Assembly (NCBI GenBank): GCA_003339415.1
Contig: PDHQ01000105.1
Location: 1-64,000 of the forward strand
DNA length: 64,000 nt
From: Ophiocordyceps camponoti-saundersi (nom. inval.)
Taxonomy: Eukaryota; Ascomycota; Sordariomycetes; Hypocreales; Ophiocordycipitaceae
Direction of reading: 5' to 3'
Positions 1 through 12,889 of this stretch are shown piece by piece. The notes under the pieces were generated by a model. The model was given only the letters and a program-made list of their open reading frames with translations, searched no databases and was not told where the DNA came from. The translations under genes were made by a program, and so were the position numbers. The first letter of the stretch is position 1; each line of letters starts with the position of its first letter.

Positions 1-185
1 TTTTTTCTCTTCCTTTTCTTTTTTTTCTCTCTCCCTTTCTCCTTTTTTTCTTTTCTTTTTTTTTTTTCCTCTCCTCTTTTTTCTTTTTCCCTCTTTCCCT
101 CTCTCCCTCTTTTTCTTTCTCTCTTTCTTTTCCTCTCCTCTTTTTTCTTTTTCTCTCTCTCTTTTTCTCCTTTTTTTTTTCTTTT
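1..185. repeat. Pyrimidine-rich low-complexity tract
   Basis: The plus strand is almost purely C and T here, with no purine until about position 187. The tract runs off the left edge of the window. It carries no coding signal. Shorter tracts of the same kind recur at about 1,450-1,520, 7,381-7,430, 23,635-23,700 and 25,080-25,140, and three of these lie just inside copies of repeat R1. Confidence 0.9.
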
Positions 186-1049
186 TATACTTATAAATAA
201 ATATATATATATATATATATACTTTTTTTCCTATTTTTTCTAATTATTTTTCTTATTATTATTATTTTTTTATATAAAATAAGTATTATTTTTCTTAATT
301 TTTTTATTTTTTTTTTTATATCTTATTTCTTATTATAAATTTTTTAAGAAATAAATATATAATATTATATATTAATATTTTACTTTTTTAAATATTATAT
401 ATATTTTTTATTATAATATTTATATTAAAATTAAATAGCGTTTTTATTAATTAAGGTAAGCTAAAATAGCTTATAATATAACGCTTAACTTTTTTATCGT
501 AATTAATATTATATTAAGCTTACGCTTAATTAGCGCTATTAAAATATATTAGCTTATATTTTATACTAAGTTTTATAAAAGCTATATATATTTATTTATA
601 TATTTTTAAAAGCTATTAATTTTAGTTAGTTATTACGGAAATAAGTAATATAGCTTTTATTAGCTTTATTAGCGTTATTAATATAAAATTATATATATTT
701 ATTTTTATTTTATTATATTTTATTTTTAAATTTTAAATTTTAATTTTATTAATTTTTTAATTTAATAATAATAATATATAGAGATATATTTCTAAATTTT
801 AAAAATATTTTTTTCGCTTAGAATATATTTCTTTTAAGGAAAAAATTAAATATATATATTTTAAAAAATACTTTATAAGCTATTTTAAATTTTTAAATAA
901 TTATTAATAGCTTATTTTCTTTTCTAAATATTTATCTTATAATATATTTATAAATTTAATCTTTTACTATATTACCGCTTTTTATAATTATATTTCTTAT
1001 ATTTATTTATATATAATTATAATAATAATAATAAAAATATATAAAGTAA
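186..1049. other. AT-rich stretch without a recognisable gene
   Basis: The sequence is nearly all A and T with short TA runs, for example 199-220. I found no CA or TG dinucleotide. Scattered GCTT, AGCG and TAGC words are the only GC-containing elements. No frame reads as protein on either strand. Confidence 0.7.
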
Positions 1050-2500
1050 ATATATTATTTTAAGTTTTATCTAAAAATATAATAAAAATTAGTATTTTTT
1101 TTTATATAATATTTATAAATTATAATATTTTAATCTTATTACTAAAATATATATTTATAATTACTTATAATAATTATTTCCTTTTTAAGTTTTTAGCTTT
1201 TACTTATTAAACTAATACTTATTTTTATAATATAAAGGAGGTATTTTCTTATATATATATATATAATATACCCCCTTAAACTTATAAGCTAATCTAAAAA
1301 TATCTAATAAGCTTTAAAAATAATTTTAAAAATCGTAAAATAAAATTATTAAAACTTTTAAGAGAAAACTTATAAGAAAAGATTATAAATATATATTTTC
1401 TATACTTATTAAATTAGTAAAGCTAGCTAAGTTATCTAAGTATAATATAAAATATTTTCTTTTTTTCCTCTCTTTTTTTTCCTTTTTCTTTTTCCCTTAT
1501 CCTCCTCTTCCTCTTTTTTCTAAAATTTTCTATATAGCTTTTTTCTTAAAAAAAAATATAAATCTTAGAATAAACTTAGGTCTTATTCCTATATATAATT
1601 ATAGTATATAAAAGAGGTATTACCTTTTTTAGCTTTTAACTATATATTTATTAATTATAGCTATAATAAATATTTTAAATATAAATATAAGTATCCGCTT
1701 ATAAATTTTATATTTATTAAAATAATATAGTTTTTTTCTATAAGAGTTAGAGCGATAAGTATTTTTACGCCTTATAATAAATATTATTCTTTAAGCTAAG
1801 ATTATTATATCCGCCTTAGTAATATATATTAAAATTCTACGTAATAATAAATATTTTAAAGCCTTAGTTATATAAAGCTATTAGGTAGCGAATAATATTA
1901 TTTATAAAAAGTATAATTACTTATAAATTTACGCGTACTTTTTTTAATATTATATCTCGCTTTTAAGCTTAAAATATAGCGTTTCTAATAGCTTTATATA
2001 AGTAGGTTTTAGATAATAATATTTATACTAAACCTAAACTATTACTTTTAGCTTTATATAAATTATAATAATAGCTATTAAAAATAATAATAATATTATA
2101 AAGAGTAGAGAGGTTATAAAGTTAGAAGACTTTCTTAAAGTTAAAGTTAGGAATAAATAAGTATAGGAAGGGCTATTATCTCCTAAGCTTCTTAAAGATA
2201 TTATACTTATTTCTCTTAACGCTTATTAAATAAACTTAGGTTAACGCTAAGAAAAATTAGCGGTATTAAAATAAAGGTTAAATATATAGATAAAAAGTAA
2301 TAATAATATATAATAAACGCTAAAAATAACGCTTATAATTATAATAATATTTAATATTAGTAAAAGTAAATAATATAATAATAAAAGGAAAATATATAAA
2401 TAACTAAAGTATTAAGTAACTTAGTTTTAAAATTTAAGTTTATTATAACTTTTATACTTATAAGATTTCGAAATTCTTTTAAAATACTTAAGGAGAGGTA
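1050..2500 (+). repeat. Repeat family R1, copy 1 (interrupted)
   Basis: This segment aligns by eye with 24,671-26,100 and 23,221-24,660. Shared landmarks are a start like ATCTTAAGTCTTATTTAAAA, a GGAGGTATTTTCTTATA(TA)n segment followed by CCCCC, a TTTTAAGAGAAAA segment, and a pyrimidine tract about 400 bp in. The body then carries matching words for about another 1 kb. Copy 1 appears to be interrupted near 2.5 kb by an R2 copy, and its tail resumes at about 3,530-3,642. The orientation label is arbitrary. The family is unclassified; a DNA transposon is possible, but no transposase motif could be read. Confidence 0.7.
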
Positions 2501-2579
2501 ACTTTAAAAAGAGGTAAATAGTTTATTTCTTTTTAAAACTAATTAGTATAATATTTATTCTATTAAGAAATTATAATAT

Positions 2580-3215
2580 TATTTTAATATAGGTATTTTA
2601 ATAAGGGAAGAAAGATACCTTAAGTAAGTATAGTAAATATGTAAAAAGCGTAACTTCTTAAATAATTAAAGTTTTTAACTAATATAAGGGGGGGTCTTTA
2701 GCTATAAGGGGAAGTGCTAGATAGTAATTCTTTATAAGGAAAATAATAAAAAGTCGGTTTTCTATATAAAAATAAAAAAAGAAAGAGAAAGGAAAATAAA
2801 AACTATTTAATTAAGTATTAAGAACTTAAAAATAAGTATTTAAATTAGGAATTTATAATATAAAAATATAAAGTTTAAAATAAAATTATAAAATTAGTAA
2901 AGTTTTTACTATAAGTCCTTTTTAAAACTTAACTTATAATAAATAACTTTTATAATAGCTATAAAAATAAAGTTAAGGCTAATTACTTACTTAATTTCTT
3001 CCTCTTTTAAGGGAAACTAATCTAAGCTATATACTTAGTAATAACCTTAGTCCTATATTATTTACCTTTTATATTCTAATTTATAAATACTTTTAGGAAA
3101 AAAAAAAGGTTAAGAAACTATTTAATTAAACCTTATAAAAGCTTTTAGATATCTTTTAGCTAAGTTATACGCTTATTTTTCTTTAAGCGTATTTATTACC
3201 GCTACTAAAGTATAC
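2580..3215 (+). repeat. Dispersed repeat R2, copy 1
   Basis: R2 is the most widely dispersed family in the window. Landmarks in order are a G-run start followed by AAGAAAGATACC, CGTAACTTCTTA, a second G run (7 Gs at 2,688-2,694), TAGATAGTAATTCT, a TATA-like CTATATAAAAATAA, AAGTTATAA-TTC, GGGAAACTAATCTA, and a purine-rich AAAAAAAAGG before ACTATTTAATTAA. The length of about 640 bp, the TATA-like word and the purine-rich 3' part suggest a solo LTR. That is inference, because no LTR ends or paired copies are proven. Confidence 0.75.
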
Positions 3216-3529
3216 TACTTATTATATTATATTCTTTTTAGCTATAACTATATAAAGTAATATCTTATAAGTAAAAAATAGTTCTAATTTTAAGTTACTA
3301 AGTTAATAAGCTTAAGTATCTAAAAGGATATATTTTTATTTATTTAATTTAATAAGTTTATTATAGGATATATTTAAATTAACGTATTCTTAGATATTAT
3401 AAAGTTCGGTAACCTTTTTTAAGTTATAATATTATTAAGTCTAGTTTTTATATTTATAGAGGATTTAAGGAGGCTTTTAAGAATAAATAGAATCTTTAGA
3501 TAAAAATATATTATATATAAAAAAAAAGA

Positions 3530-3642
3530 AAGAAAAAAAATAAGTAACGTTTATCTAATAAAGACTTTATATAACTAATTAGATTAAATAAAGTAGACCT
3601 AGCTTATAACTATTACTAAAATAATAATAAAAGTATTTAAAT
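3530..3642 (+). repeat. R1 tail beyond the R2 interruption
   Basis: The words AGATTAAATAAAGTA and AGCTTATAACTATTAC match the tail of R1 copy 2 at about 24,610-24,645. The next R1 copy begins immediately after, as it does at 24,671. Copies 1 and 4 therefore seem to have stood head to tail before R2 entered copy 1. Confidence 0.55.
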
Positions 3643-3912
3643 TTAATATCTTATATTAAGTCTTATTTAAAAATATAGTAAAGACTAGTATCCTCCTTAT
3701 AAGTAGCGAGTATAAGTAATAGCGCCTTAATCTTATAACTAATATATATACTTATAACTATATTATAGTAGCTATTTTCTTTTTAGCTTTTTAGCCCTTA
3801 TTTATTAAACTAATACCTACTTTTATAATATATATAAACTAGGCACTTTCTTATATATATATACGTAATAGTTTACGTATATATAATATATATATATATG
3901 CCCCCCTCGCAC
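3643..3912 (+). repeat. R1 copy 4, 5' fragment
   Basis: The copy begins with an ATATCTTATATTAAGTCTTATTTAA word and runs through the GGCACTTTCTTATATATATA segment and CCCCCC at about 3,901. Homology then stops. The TA microsatellite just before the C run is longer here and contains ACGTAATAGTTTACGT, a small inverted repeat. Confidence 0.6.
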
Positions 3913-5555
3913 TTTACTACTTTATTTTAACTTTATATCTTAGCTATATACTTTTAGAAGCTTTTATATAAAATACGTCTTCCTAACCCGCTTTATAATT
4001 AAGCTATATATATATTTATATATATTTATATATAATATACTTAATATATAGATATTCTAAGCGCTATACTTTAAATCTTATACTTTTTATATTATAATAT
4101 ATTTCCTCTTATTTTAATAAACGTACTTATTATCCTAGTCCTAAAGCTATCTTTTAGCAGCTATAATAGTAATACTTAAAGAAAATAAATACTAAACTAG
4201 AAGGTAAGCCTCTTAATAATATACGTATATTTTAATTAAATAGTATTCTAATCTTCCTCGCCTTTTAAAATCTTCTTTAGATTCGTATTATAAAGGCGGC
4301 TAAGGCGGTATATTAGCTATTACTAAGTATTTATATAGTTTACTTTCTCTCTAAAGATAAGGAAATTAGCGTTATAAATTATAATAATAAAAACTTTATT
4401 AAATAAGATTAAAGCCTTACTTTTATACTTTACTCTTTTATAATAAATTACTAATTTTAATACTATTTTTAAGATATTTAGCTTCAGATTAAATAGTTTT
4501 ACTTTAAAGTATTTTCTTTTCTCTTTTTATTATCTTAAAAATTAACTTCTTATCCCCTTCTATATAAGGAATTACTATTTAGCTTATCCCCTTATAGCTA
4601 GAGATCCCTACTTTTATTATTTAAATAATATAGTTACTTAGTAAGGTACCTTACTTAAGTATCTGCTAGGCTTTCCTAAGGTGTCCTTTTTCCCTTATAA
4701 AATACTTAGATATAACGATATTAAATAGTTTATTTTACTTCTTAAGCTTTAAGGCCTTTATAAATTAATATCGTAAAAAAAAAATAATTATATAATATTA
4801 TAATAGCGGCTATAGTTAATATATATAATATATCTTAATATTACCTTTTAGATAAGTATTATAAAATTAGTATTTAGCCCTTAAACTTATCTTTAAAGCT
4901 ACTAAAAATATCCCGTACCGTAATCTTATCTTAAAACTTATAGTAAAAAAGAAAATATTCGTATTTTTATATCCTTATTATCCTTTATTTCTTAAATCTA
5001 TTAAATAATATTTATCTATTTATAAGCGTTTAATTAAAATAGCCCCTCGTTCTTATATTTTACCTTTTTATATATTTATATAAAAAAAAAATACCTATAT
5101 CCTCTTTATATATATTTTTTAACTAGCTTATCGCACTACGCTTAAATCTTATCTTCTCTTAGTTAGACTTTATTATCCTTCCTTACTTATATATTTTCTT
5201 CCTATCTCCTTAATATATCCCTTACCGCGCTTATTATCTTAACGTTACTTAACTTCTTACTATCTTATATATATCTTTTCTCTTATAATCTTTTATTATT
5301 TAAGTAAACGTAAGCTTTTTATCTTAGCTTCCTAGCTTTATATTCTCTTATATTCTCTCTCCCTTACCTTTTTATCTTTATATATATATATATTTACGCC
5401 CTTATATATATATATTTATATTAATATATATTATTATATCTTCTTATCTTTTCGCTATTTTTATAAATAAACTAAGTATTATATTTTTATCTTACTCTTA
5501 CCCTCTATCTTTACCTTCCTTTTATATAATATTTTATCCCCCGCTACTATTTTTT
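3913..5555. other. AT-rich stretch, no gene recognised
   Basis: The base composition is slightly less extreme than further left, with the first GCA-context CpA dinucleotides (for example at about 3,909 and 4,158). No frame on either strand reads as protein for more than a few tens of codons, and I matched no repeat family to it. TA microsatellites lie at about 5,380-5,425. Confidence 0.55.
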
Positions 5556-5559
5556 CTTA

Positions 5560-6190
5560 CTTAGGCTAACGTTTTTTACTAAAAAGTAATAAATCCTCTC
5601 TATAATATATATAATACTCTCCTCGGCCTTATTAGAAGAAATTATTTCGCCTCTAATTATAATAAAATTATTTTACCTTTTAGGACCGAACTTTTTAACT
5701 TTTACTAGCGGTAATATTATATTATTATAATTCGCCCTTTTCTTTTAATATAATAAAAGCTCCTCTTAATATTTTATAAGCTAATAAAATTATATTCCTT
5801 TTATATCTTACTTAGGAAATCGATATACTTTTAAACTATAACCTTATTATAAAAACTTAAATTATTAAGATTATATAATTTAAGAGTTTCTTCTACGCTA
5901 TTCTTATAATATCGCGAGGATTATAAGCTAAAAATTATACTTATAGCTACTTTCTTTATTTATCACGCCTTTTTTTAAGCTATTTCCGAACGCCTTATTT
6001 CGAAAATAGCGCCTACGCGAGGTATATCCGCTTCTAATAGTAGCGTAGCTATATATACTTTTATAATTCTACTATACCTATCTCCTATATTATTATAAAT
6101 ATACTTAGTAATAATAATACTATTAATTATAATTAGTAATAATTTTTCTTATATAAACTTTTATATTTATTATTTACTCTTATATAACTT
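5560..6190 (-). pseudogene. R7 copy a: decayed unidentified gene
   Basis: On the minus strand a frame from about 6,107 down to 5,727 reads as protein, interrupted mainly by TAA, which fits former CAA codons, plus one TGA. Readable segments include IKVYIATLLLEADIPRVG, EETLKLYNLNNLSFYNK and KYIDFLSK. The same frame and order recur in copy b, which supports a real ancestral gene rather than chance. The protein was at least 130 residues, helical and basic; I do not recognise the family. There is no start codon, as expected after loss of TpG. Copies b and c lie downstream in the same orientation, so the locus is a three-copy direct repeat. Confidence 0.6.
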
Positions 6191-6765
6191 AATCGATTAC
6201 TAAAGAAAAAAAAAAGAAAAAAAAATCCTTTTTATTATTTACTTTATAGTTTACCCCCCTATACTTAGAGAAACTATTTTTAATAGCTAAAAACCTTATC
6301 CTCCTTTCTTTTTAGCGTATCTCTTTACTAACTCTCCTACTCCTCTTAATATACTATATATATCTATTAACCCTTATATACCTTACCTAGCCTTAGTTAA
6401 GTTCTCGCTATCTTACGCCCTTACTTATTATCTTACTAATAGTAGTTATTTTAGTAAATAAGCGTTTATTTTCCTAGCTCCTCTATACTTCTTTTTACTT
6501 ATATATATATATATATATATATAAATATTTACTTACTTACTTATTAGCGTATATATATTTAAATTAATATATAAGATATTTTTATTTTTTTTATTATCTT
6601 TTTTTCTTAACTATTTACGGCTTATATAAAAAATAAGTATATTTTTTTTCCTTATATTTTATACCTTACTCTCTATATAAAAAATTATCCTCTCTTTCCG
6701 TTTCCTTCTATTTAAGCTAATTATTTCTAATAAAAAGCTATAAATCTTATTATTACCTTATATCT
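6191..6765. other. AT-rich spacer between R7 copies
   Basis: The spacer contains a TA microsatellite at about 6,498-6,522 and pyrimidine-rich patches. Part of it (about 6,600-6,765) resembles the flank ahead of copy c at about 8,270-8,390, including a TAAATCTTATTATTGCC-like word. The duplicated unit is therefore longer than the readable frame. No gene is visible. Confidence 0.5.
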
Positions 6766-6769
6766 TATT

Positions 6770-7330
6770 TTACTTAGACTTATTAAAAGACTCTTCTACC
6801 TATAAAATAGTAATTATCTTATTATTTTGCCTTTTAGAACTATCCCCTTCGATTACTATTAGCGGCGGTATTATTTTATTATTAAATGCCCTTTTCTTTC
6901 CGAATAAAAAAACGCCCTTTCTAATTTTCTATAAGCTAACGAAATAGCACTCCTCTCTTAACCTGCTTACCCCGTTATTTTATACCTTAAAAGCGATAAT
7001 AGTATAAGGACTTAGATTACTAAGATTATATAATTTATAAGTTTCTTCCGTGCTATACTTACTATATCGCGAGGATCCTTAGTTAAGGATTATAGCTATA
7101 GTTACCTTATTTATTTATTATCTCTTTTCGTTAAATATATCTAAACGCCTTATTTTAAATATAACGCTTACGTAATATATATCCGCTTCTAATAATAGCG
7201 TAGCTATATATATTTTTAAAACTTAGCTATACCCGTTTCCTATTTTACTATAAATACGCTTAGTAGCGATAATAATATAAACTATAATTAGTAGAAACCT
7301 TTCCTATATTAATTTTCTTAATCGTTCTTA
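6770..7330 (-). pseudogene. R7 copy b: decayed unidentified gene
   Basis: The minus-strand frame matches copy a: IYIATLLLEADI near 7,190-7,225, then VIFKIRRLDIFNEK, then EETYKLYNLSNLSPYT and EECYFVSL. Stops are TAA or TAG. This copy keeps more CG, GC and GCA words than copy a. The function is not recognised. The conserved residues between copies a and b are the best material for a profile search after computational reversal of the transitions. Confidence 0.6.
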
Positions 7331-8345
7331 TTTTTATAGCTATATATAGATATTAATATAATAATATAAAGAAAAAAAAAATTCCCCTCTCTCTCTCTCT
7401 CTCTCTTTTTTTTTTTTCCTTTTTTTAATTACTCTCCTCTTAAAGAATAAATTATAGTAAATACTATAAATAGGGTTAAGGTTAAATATAACTTACTTTA
7501 GTTATTATACTTATTTTAATACTAATAATATTATATTTATATTTTCCTATTTACTTTTATTATATTATTATATTTTCCTTTTTATATATAGTTTTTACTA
7601 TATTTCTTTACTTTTTATATTTTAACTATATAGCTACCGTTATTATTATAAACGCTATTTTTATATATTTAGCCTTCTTTCTATATCTTACTTCTTATAA
7701 TATTTATATAAGTAAATTATATACGTTTATATATTATATATTTACTTATATACCGCGCCTTATACCTTACCTTTTTATTTTAACTTTATTTTTTATATAT
7801 ATTTATATATTTTAAAACCTATTTTAAAAAAAAATAAAGCTTTTTTTTTATTCGCTCTCTTACTTAATTTGCCCCGGCTAAGGCCCTTAATTAAAACCCT
7901 AAAAAAAAAAAATCTAGTAGCTTAGCCTTATTTTCTTTCTCGCCCTCTCGCCCTCTCTCCCCCCCGCCACTCTCCTTACTCCCTCGCTATTCTCCTTATC
8001 TTTTCGCGCACTTATTATTCTCTCGCTTACGGTAATTATATAAGTAAACGGGTATTTTTTTCTTAGCTTTATTTTACTTCCCCCTATTTATTCCTTTTCT
8101 CTCTTTTTCTTTTCCTTTCCTTAATATACTTACTAATATTTATATATATACTTATATTAATAAACGCCCCTATATTAGTATATATTATATTTTTCTCTTT
8201 TTTACTATTTTTTCCTTTTTATATTTTATTTTTTCTATAAATAAGCTAAGTATTTTATTTTCTTTTTTTTCTATTCTATATTTTTTACCTTATTTAATAT
8301 TTTATATTCTTTTTATATTTTCTCTTACTTATATTTATTTTTCTT
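7331..8345. other. Spacer with pyrimidine and C-rich patches
   Basis: A CT dinucleotide-like tract lies at 7,381-7,430. A more GC-rich patch at about 7,865-8,035 contains CGCCCTCTCGCCCTCTCT and several CG sites. A single CCCTAA at about 7,895 is not repeated. No reading frame is supported. Confidence 0.5.
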
Positions 8346-8349
8346 AAAA

Positions 8350-8925
8350 GGAAAAAAAAAAGGCTATAAATCTTATTATCGCCTTATATTATACTCTTCT
8401 TATCTTTATAAATAACTCGTTTATTAGTTAATTACGGATAATTTATTCTTTTATATTTTAAAACTAACTCTCTTAACTCCTATTTACTATATAGCTACTT
8501 TTCTATAATATGCCTTTTTCTTTTAGTATAATAAAAGCTACTTCTTACTCTTTATAAGCTAATAAGACTATACTTTTCTTATATCTTACTTATATCGTTA
8601 TTATACGAATAAAAAGCGATAATATTATTACTTAATATATTATTAAGAAGATAAGATTAAAGATTTACTCTTAAAGATTACCTTATTCTTACCTTACCGA
8701 TTCGCCGCGCTCTTTTATTAGCTATATCTTAACCCCTTATTTTAAAAGGGCGCTCGCGTAATATATATCCGCCCCTAAAAAGAAGCGTAACTACTTATAT
8801 TTTTAAGATTTAGCTAAAGCTTTATATATATATTATTACGGATACGCTTAATAGTTATAATAATACTAAGTACGATTAGTAATAAGCTTTCCTATATAAC
8901 TTTTTATATTACTTATTTACCTTTC
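8350..8925 (-). pseudogene. R7 copy c: most decayed gene copy
   Basis: It aligns with copies a and b through ATAAGCTAATAAGACTATA, GCGTAATATATATCCGC and the terminal TAGTAATAA-CTTTCCTATATA segment. The frame is harder to read, with more transitions and probably small indels. It sits in the same orientation as copies a and b, about 1.6 kb beyond b. Its family is unidentified. Confidence 0.5.
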
Positions 8926-10320
8926 TAACTATTTAAGTATCTTTATTTAATACGTAGAAAAAGAGAAGAAAAAAAATCCTTCGATATTAAGGCTTTATAT
9001 AACTATTAAACCTTAGATCTTATTAATTTACCTATTTAGAAAAGAGGTCCTACTAAGCAAATCGGTCTTTACGATAAAGATATTTTAAGATAAGGCTATA
9101 ATCGTAAAGGTATAATTATATATAGGTAGATAGAGGAGAGGTATTATACTTTTTTAAAAAACTCTATATCGCTATAATATACCTCTTATCTATTCGAGTA
9201 TTTATATTAATTATTACCTTATAAAATCTTAAGTATTTATTAAACTACCCTCCCCCGCCTTTCTACTACTATTAAGTATAGCGATTAATTACTAATTTTA
9301 AACTATTATATTATTTATAATTTAATTTAACTAATAGTTTCGTTACCTTATTTTACTTTTTTTCCTTAGCTTTATCTATCTTATCTTATCTAATTTATTA
9401 TAATATATAAACGCTTTTATTAGCTAACTTTAATTTATCCTAATCTTATCTTTTTTTTTATTCGAATAGCTATTTATAGCCTTATAATACTACTATACTT
9501 TAGAAAATATAAAATAAATACTATTCTTTTAAGTTTTATTTTATTAGTCTTTTTTTACTATCTATATAATAATATTATTAGTTTACTATACTATCTTTTT
9601 ATTTACTTATTTAGCTAAGTTATAATAGATTCACGTCTCCGTTTCTTAATATATAAACCCCCCCTCCCCTCGCCCCCCCCCTCTCTCTTATTATTACCTA
9701 TAAGTTCTATTTCGAAAAGGTATCTTATTCCGCTAGTATTACTTTATTATAAAAAATATATAAAAAAAATATTAAAATATATCTTTTTAAATTATTAATT
9801 TTTAAAAATAAATTTTTAATAAGTTACGTGCCTAATTTGCAGACCTCCGCTATTATTCTATTTATATTATAAATTAAATATAATAGTTTATCTATATACT
9901 TACTATAATTTAAGTAAAAGTTATTTATATTAAGTACGCTTAATATATATATATAGGGCGTTATCTTATCTATATTATAAACTAAATAAAATAAGTTTAC
10001 GATACGCTTCTTATAATTAAAGTAGAAGTTTATAACTTTATTAAGTAAGTTTAAGCGCTTACGAAGCGTATTAAATATATAATTACCCCGCTTATATTAT
10101 AAAATAACGATTTATACTAACTAGTAATAATAAAATAGTAGAGATCGAAGACCTTTTTACGGTCGCCCGTAATTTATTATTATATTTCTAAATATATAAA
10201 TACGGAACTCTTTATAACTTAACTAAGAAAAAACTAGAAAATAGAGAAATCTAAGTTTTATTATCTTATAACTTAATTAAAGATAATTAAGAGAGTAGAG
10301 AGGTATAAGTCTTATTACTT
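8926..10320. other. AT-rich stretch with a C-rich patch
   Basis: No protein frame or shared repeat was found. A C-rich patch lies at about 9,656-9,686. Three AT-rich words of the type TATTATAAACTAAATA-A occur at about 9,865, 9,970 and 10,092 with intervals of roughly 105-120 bp, which suggests a degenerate tandem repeat. I did not align it further. Confidence 0.45.
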
Positions 10321-10324
10321 TACT

Positions 10325-10475
10325 AGGGGGGATATAGAGGTTTAAGTTTATTTACTTTCGCTTACGCGGGTATAAGCTAGATAGTAATTCTCTATATATA
10401 AAATAATAATATTTCTCTTTTCGACGGAGTAATAGCGGTAAGAGTAGATAGGAATTATATACTATTTAATAAATT
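10325..10475 (+). repeat. Possible R2 fragment
   Basis: The word TAGATAGTAATTCTCTATA, with a G run about 55 bp before it and an ACTATTTAAT word about 75 bp after it, matches the order in the R2 copies at 2,700 and 54,740. The rest does not align well. This is either a strongly diverged relative or a fragment. Confidence 0.35.
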
Positions 10476-10754
10476 TATAAGAAAAAAAAATATCCTTTCT
10501 CTCTCTCCCCCTCTCTTATAAATACCTACTCTTACTAGATCGGAACTAAATATTTTTTTTATATTACTTAGCACGCTTCCCTTATAATTATCTTTACTAA
10601 CTTAATATCCCCTTATTACTTAACTTAGTATTTCTTATATTTTACCTTTTCTTATCTCTTACTATTTTACGCTCCTCTCTTATCCCCGCTTTACCTTTTC
10701 TCTTTAATAGCTTTTATTTTAAATATTTTTTAACTATAATATTAATTTACCTTT

Positions 10755-12400
10755 ACGCGTCGCTTATTATTAAACCTAATAGTTAGGCTAAGACGAATAT
10801 ACCTATTCCTATATATTTTAGCACTATGTCCCGCTTATACTTATTCTCTATATAAATTTTCCTTTTACTTTTTATTATACTTAATCTAGCCTTACTAAGT
10901 CTTAAAATACCTTTTCCTTTTATATAGTATTTCTCTATCTAATCCTTATAGTTTATATATATCTTAATTCCTAATATTTTAAATTCCGATATCTTATTTA
11001 CCGCCTCTATTACCTTTTCCTCGTTTATATTTTCCTCTATATTCGTAGCTTTTACTTTACGTTATCTTAGTTATTCTAAACTAAGCACCTTTTTCCTTTT
11101 CCTTTTAGTTTTTATACTTTTCCTCTTCCTCTTAGTTTTTATAATATAGTAAGCTAGCCTCCTTTTTCGCTTTCGCGGACTTACCGTTAATAATATAGCG
11201 TAGGTTTCGTTTTTAGCTTTATTAGCTTATTACGAATCTCTCCTTTACGGTATAGCCTTACGCGTATTCTCTATATTTTTTACCGCGCTCCCTATTAATA
11301 TTATCTTACTTAAACTATTACTTTTCTTTTTCTCCTTTATTTTATTATTCTACGCGTTTTTTTCTTTCCGCTCCCTCTCTTTTCTTATTTCCTTTAGATT
11401 TTTATTATACTTATCTCGTATACCCGATATTTCTAATATATTTAGCTCTCCTATCCTTTTTACTATATCCCTTAGTATAGTATTTTATACTCCTCCTTTA
11501 TAAGATATACTTACTATTATCCCCTTTCTCTCTTTTTTAACGTTTTCTTTTTCCGCTTCTCCTTATAAAAAAAAGAAAATATTAGCTTAAAAATAGTACC
11601 GGACCTCCTTATTTCCTCTTACCTTATCTTCGCTTCTTACTAAACTTATAAGAACCTTATCTATAAAGCTAGCTATAAGAGATATTATTTTTTTAATATC
11701 TTTTCCTATATTATCTATCTCCTTTTATTATATATCTATACTATATTCTTCGCTTTATATTATTTCGCCTCCTTTATCTAATTTTTAGTAATTACCTAGT
11801 TTTATTTTATTACTTTCTATTTACGTATATATAAATAGTTTATTTATTTCGAATACTTAGTATAAAGGTAGTATATAAAATAAGTATATCCCTCTTATCG
11901 TTATTAATCTTTTACTCTTATTATAACCTTTATCTATTCTCTATCTTTTAGCTTTAAAAAGGTATTTTATATCCCCTTATCTTTTTAAACTTATAATACT
12001 AAGTTTATTAGCTACTATCTTATATAAGCTTAATATAACTATATCGATTATACTTATATATATTAGCTTCTCTCCCGCTTTTAGTATAACTTAATCTTAT
12101 ATAAGGAGTCTTAGCTTAAGTATTAACTATCTTACCTCTTTATACTATACTATCCTCGAAATATTAATACTTATAATTTTAGTAACGCAGTTTAGCTTAT
12201 ATTTAATAAATCCCTTACTTTAGTATTAGAGTATTATTATTAAAAAGTAGCTATATTCCTATTTTTCCTTTTATTTTATATATAGTATAATAACGTAGTT
12301 AAACGCTACTCCTTTTCCTTATAAGTATAAGATCTCTTTTTATACCCTTACTATATATTTTGCCCTTTCCTCCCTCCCCTCCTTCTATAAGTTAAATAGT
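10755..12400 (-). pseudogene. Decayed unidentified gene with charged helical middle
   Basis: The minus strand reads as protein over about 1.6 kb, with frame changes and TAA/TAG stops. Near 12,385-12,350 it is glycine-rich and basic. Around 12,250-12,200 comes LLFNNNTLILK, and near 11,650-11,700 IGKDIKKIISLIASFIDK. At about 11,470-11,360 lies a charged helix, GELNILEISGIRD then KEIRKERERKEKN. From about 11,040 to 10,760 a run of about 85 codons has one stop, including EAVNKISEFKILG and ARLSIIKSKRKIYIENKYKR, and ends AQLL-GLIISDA at TAA if the internal TAA was CAA. The charged coiled-coil-like middle would fit a nucleic-acid-binding or capsid-like protein of a retroelement, but I do not recognise it. 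R8 lies directly upstream on the same strand and could be its 5' region. Confidence 0.5.
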
Positions 12401-12889
12401 ATAAGTATTTATATTTTTTAATTTTATAAAAAACTACCTTAGTAATATCCCCTATTATTTAATTTTACTTTAAAGTTAACTAGTCCGCCGATAAGCTTAT
12501 GCTCGCTAAGCCGCTTTTTAAAGCTATAAGTAGAGAATCTTACTTTTCCTCGAAATATCTTATTATTATGCTTATTACTATACTTAGCTATTATCTCTAG
12601 CGTATTATTTATAAGATATATAATATTCGTAAGCCCTCTTTATAGAATCCTTATTAATATTTATAAGTTAAATAATAAATATTAATTTTACTACTTAGTA
12701 TTTTTTAAAAACTTAAATAAGTCCGTATAGTATATTTACTAGTTTACGATATTAGTAAATAGTTCTACTTTATTTAATATTCTAACTTTCTTTTCCTTAT
12801 ATATATCTAATAATAGCTTATATTAATCTAGCTACTATAGCTATAGCTTAAACTAGCTTAGCTACTTAAATTATAGTAATATAGGAATT
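12401..12889. other. Flank between decayed gene and R8
   Basis: The minus strand may still belong to the 5' part of the decayed gene, but I could not hold a frame. GCA and TGC words persist, and no independent gene is visible. Confidence 0.4.

Noticed and set aside
7885..7905. Possible telomere repeat (CCCTAA)
   Set aside because: A single CCCTAA in a C-rich patch without tandem repetition.
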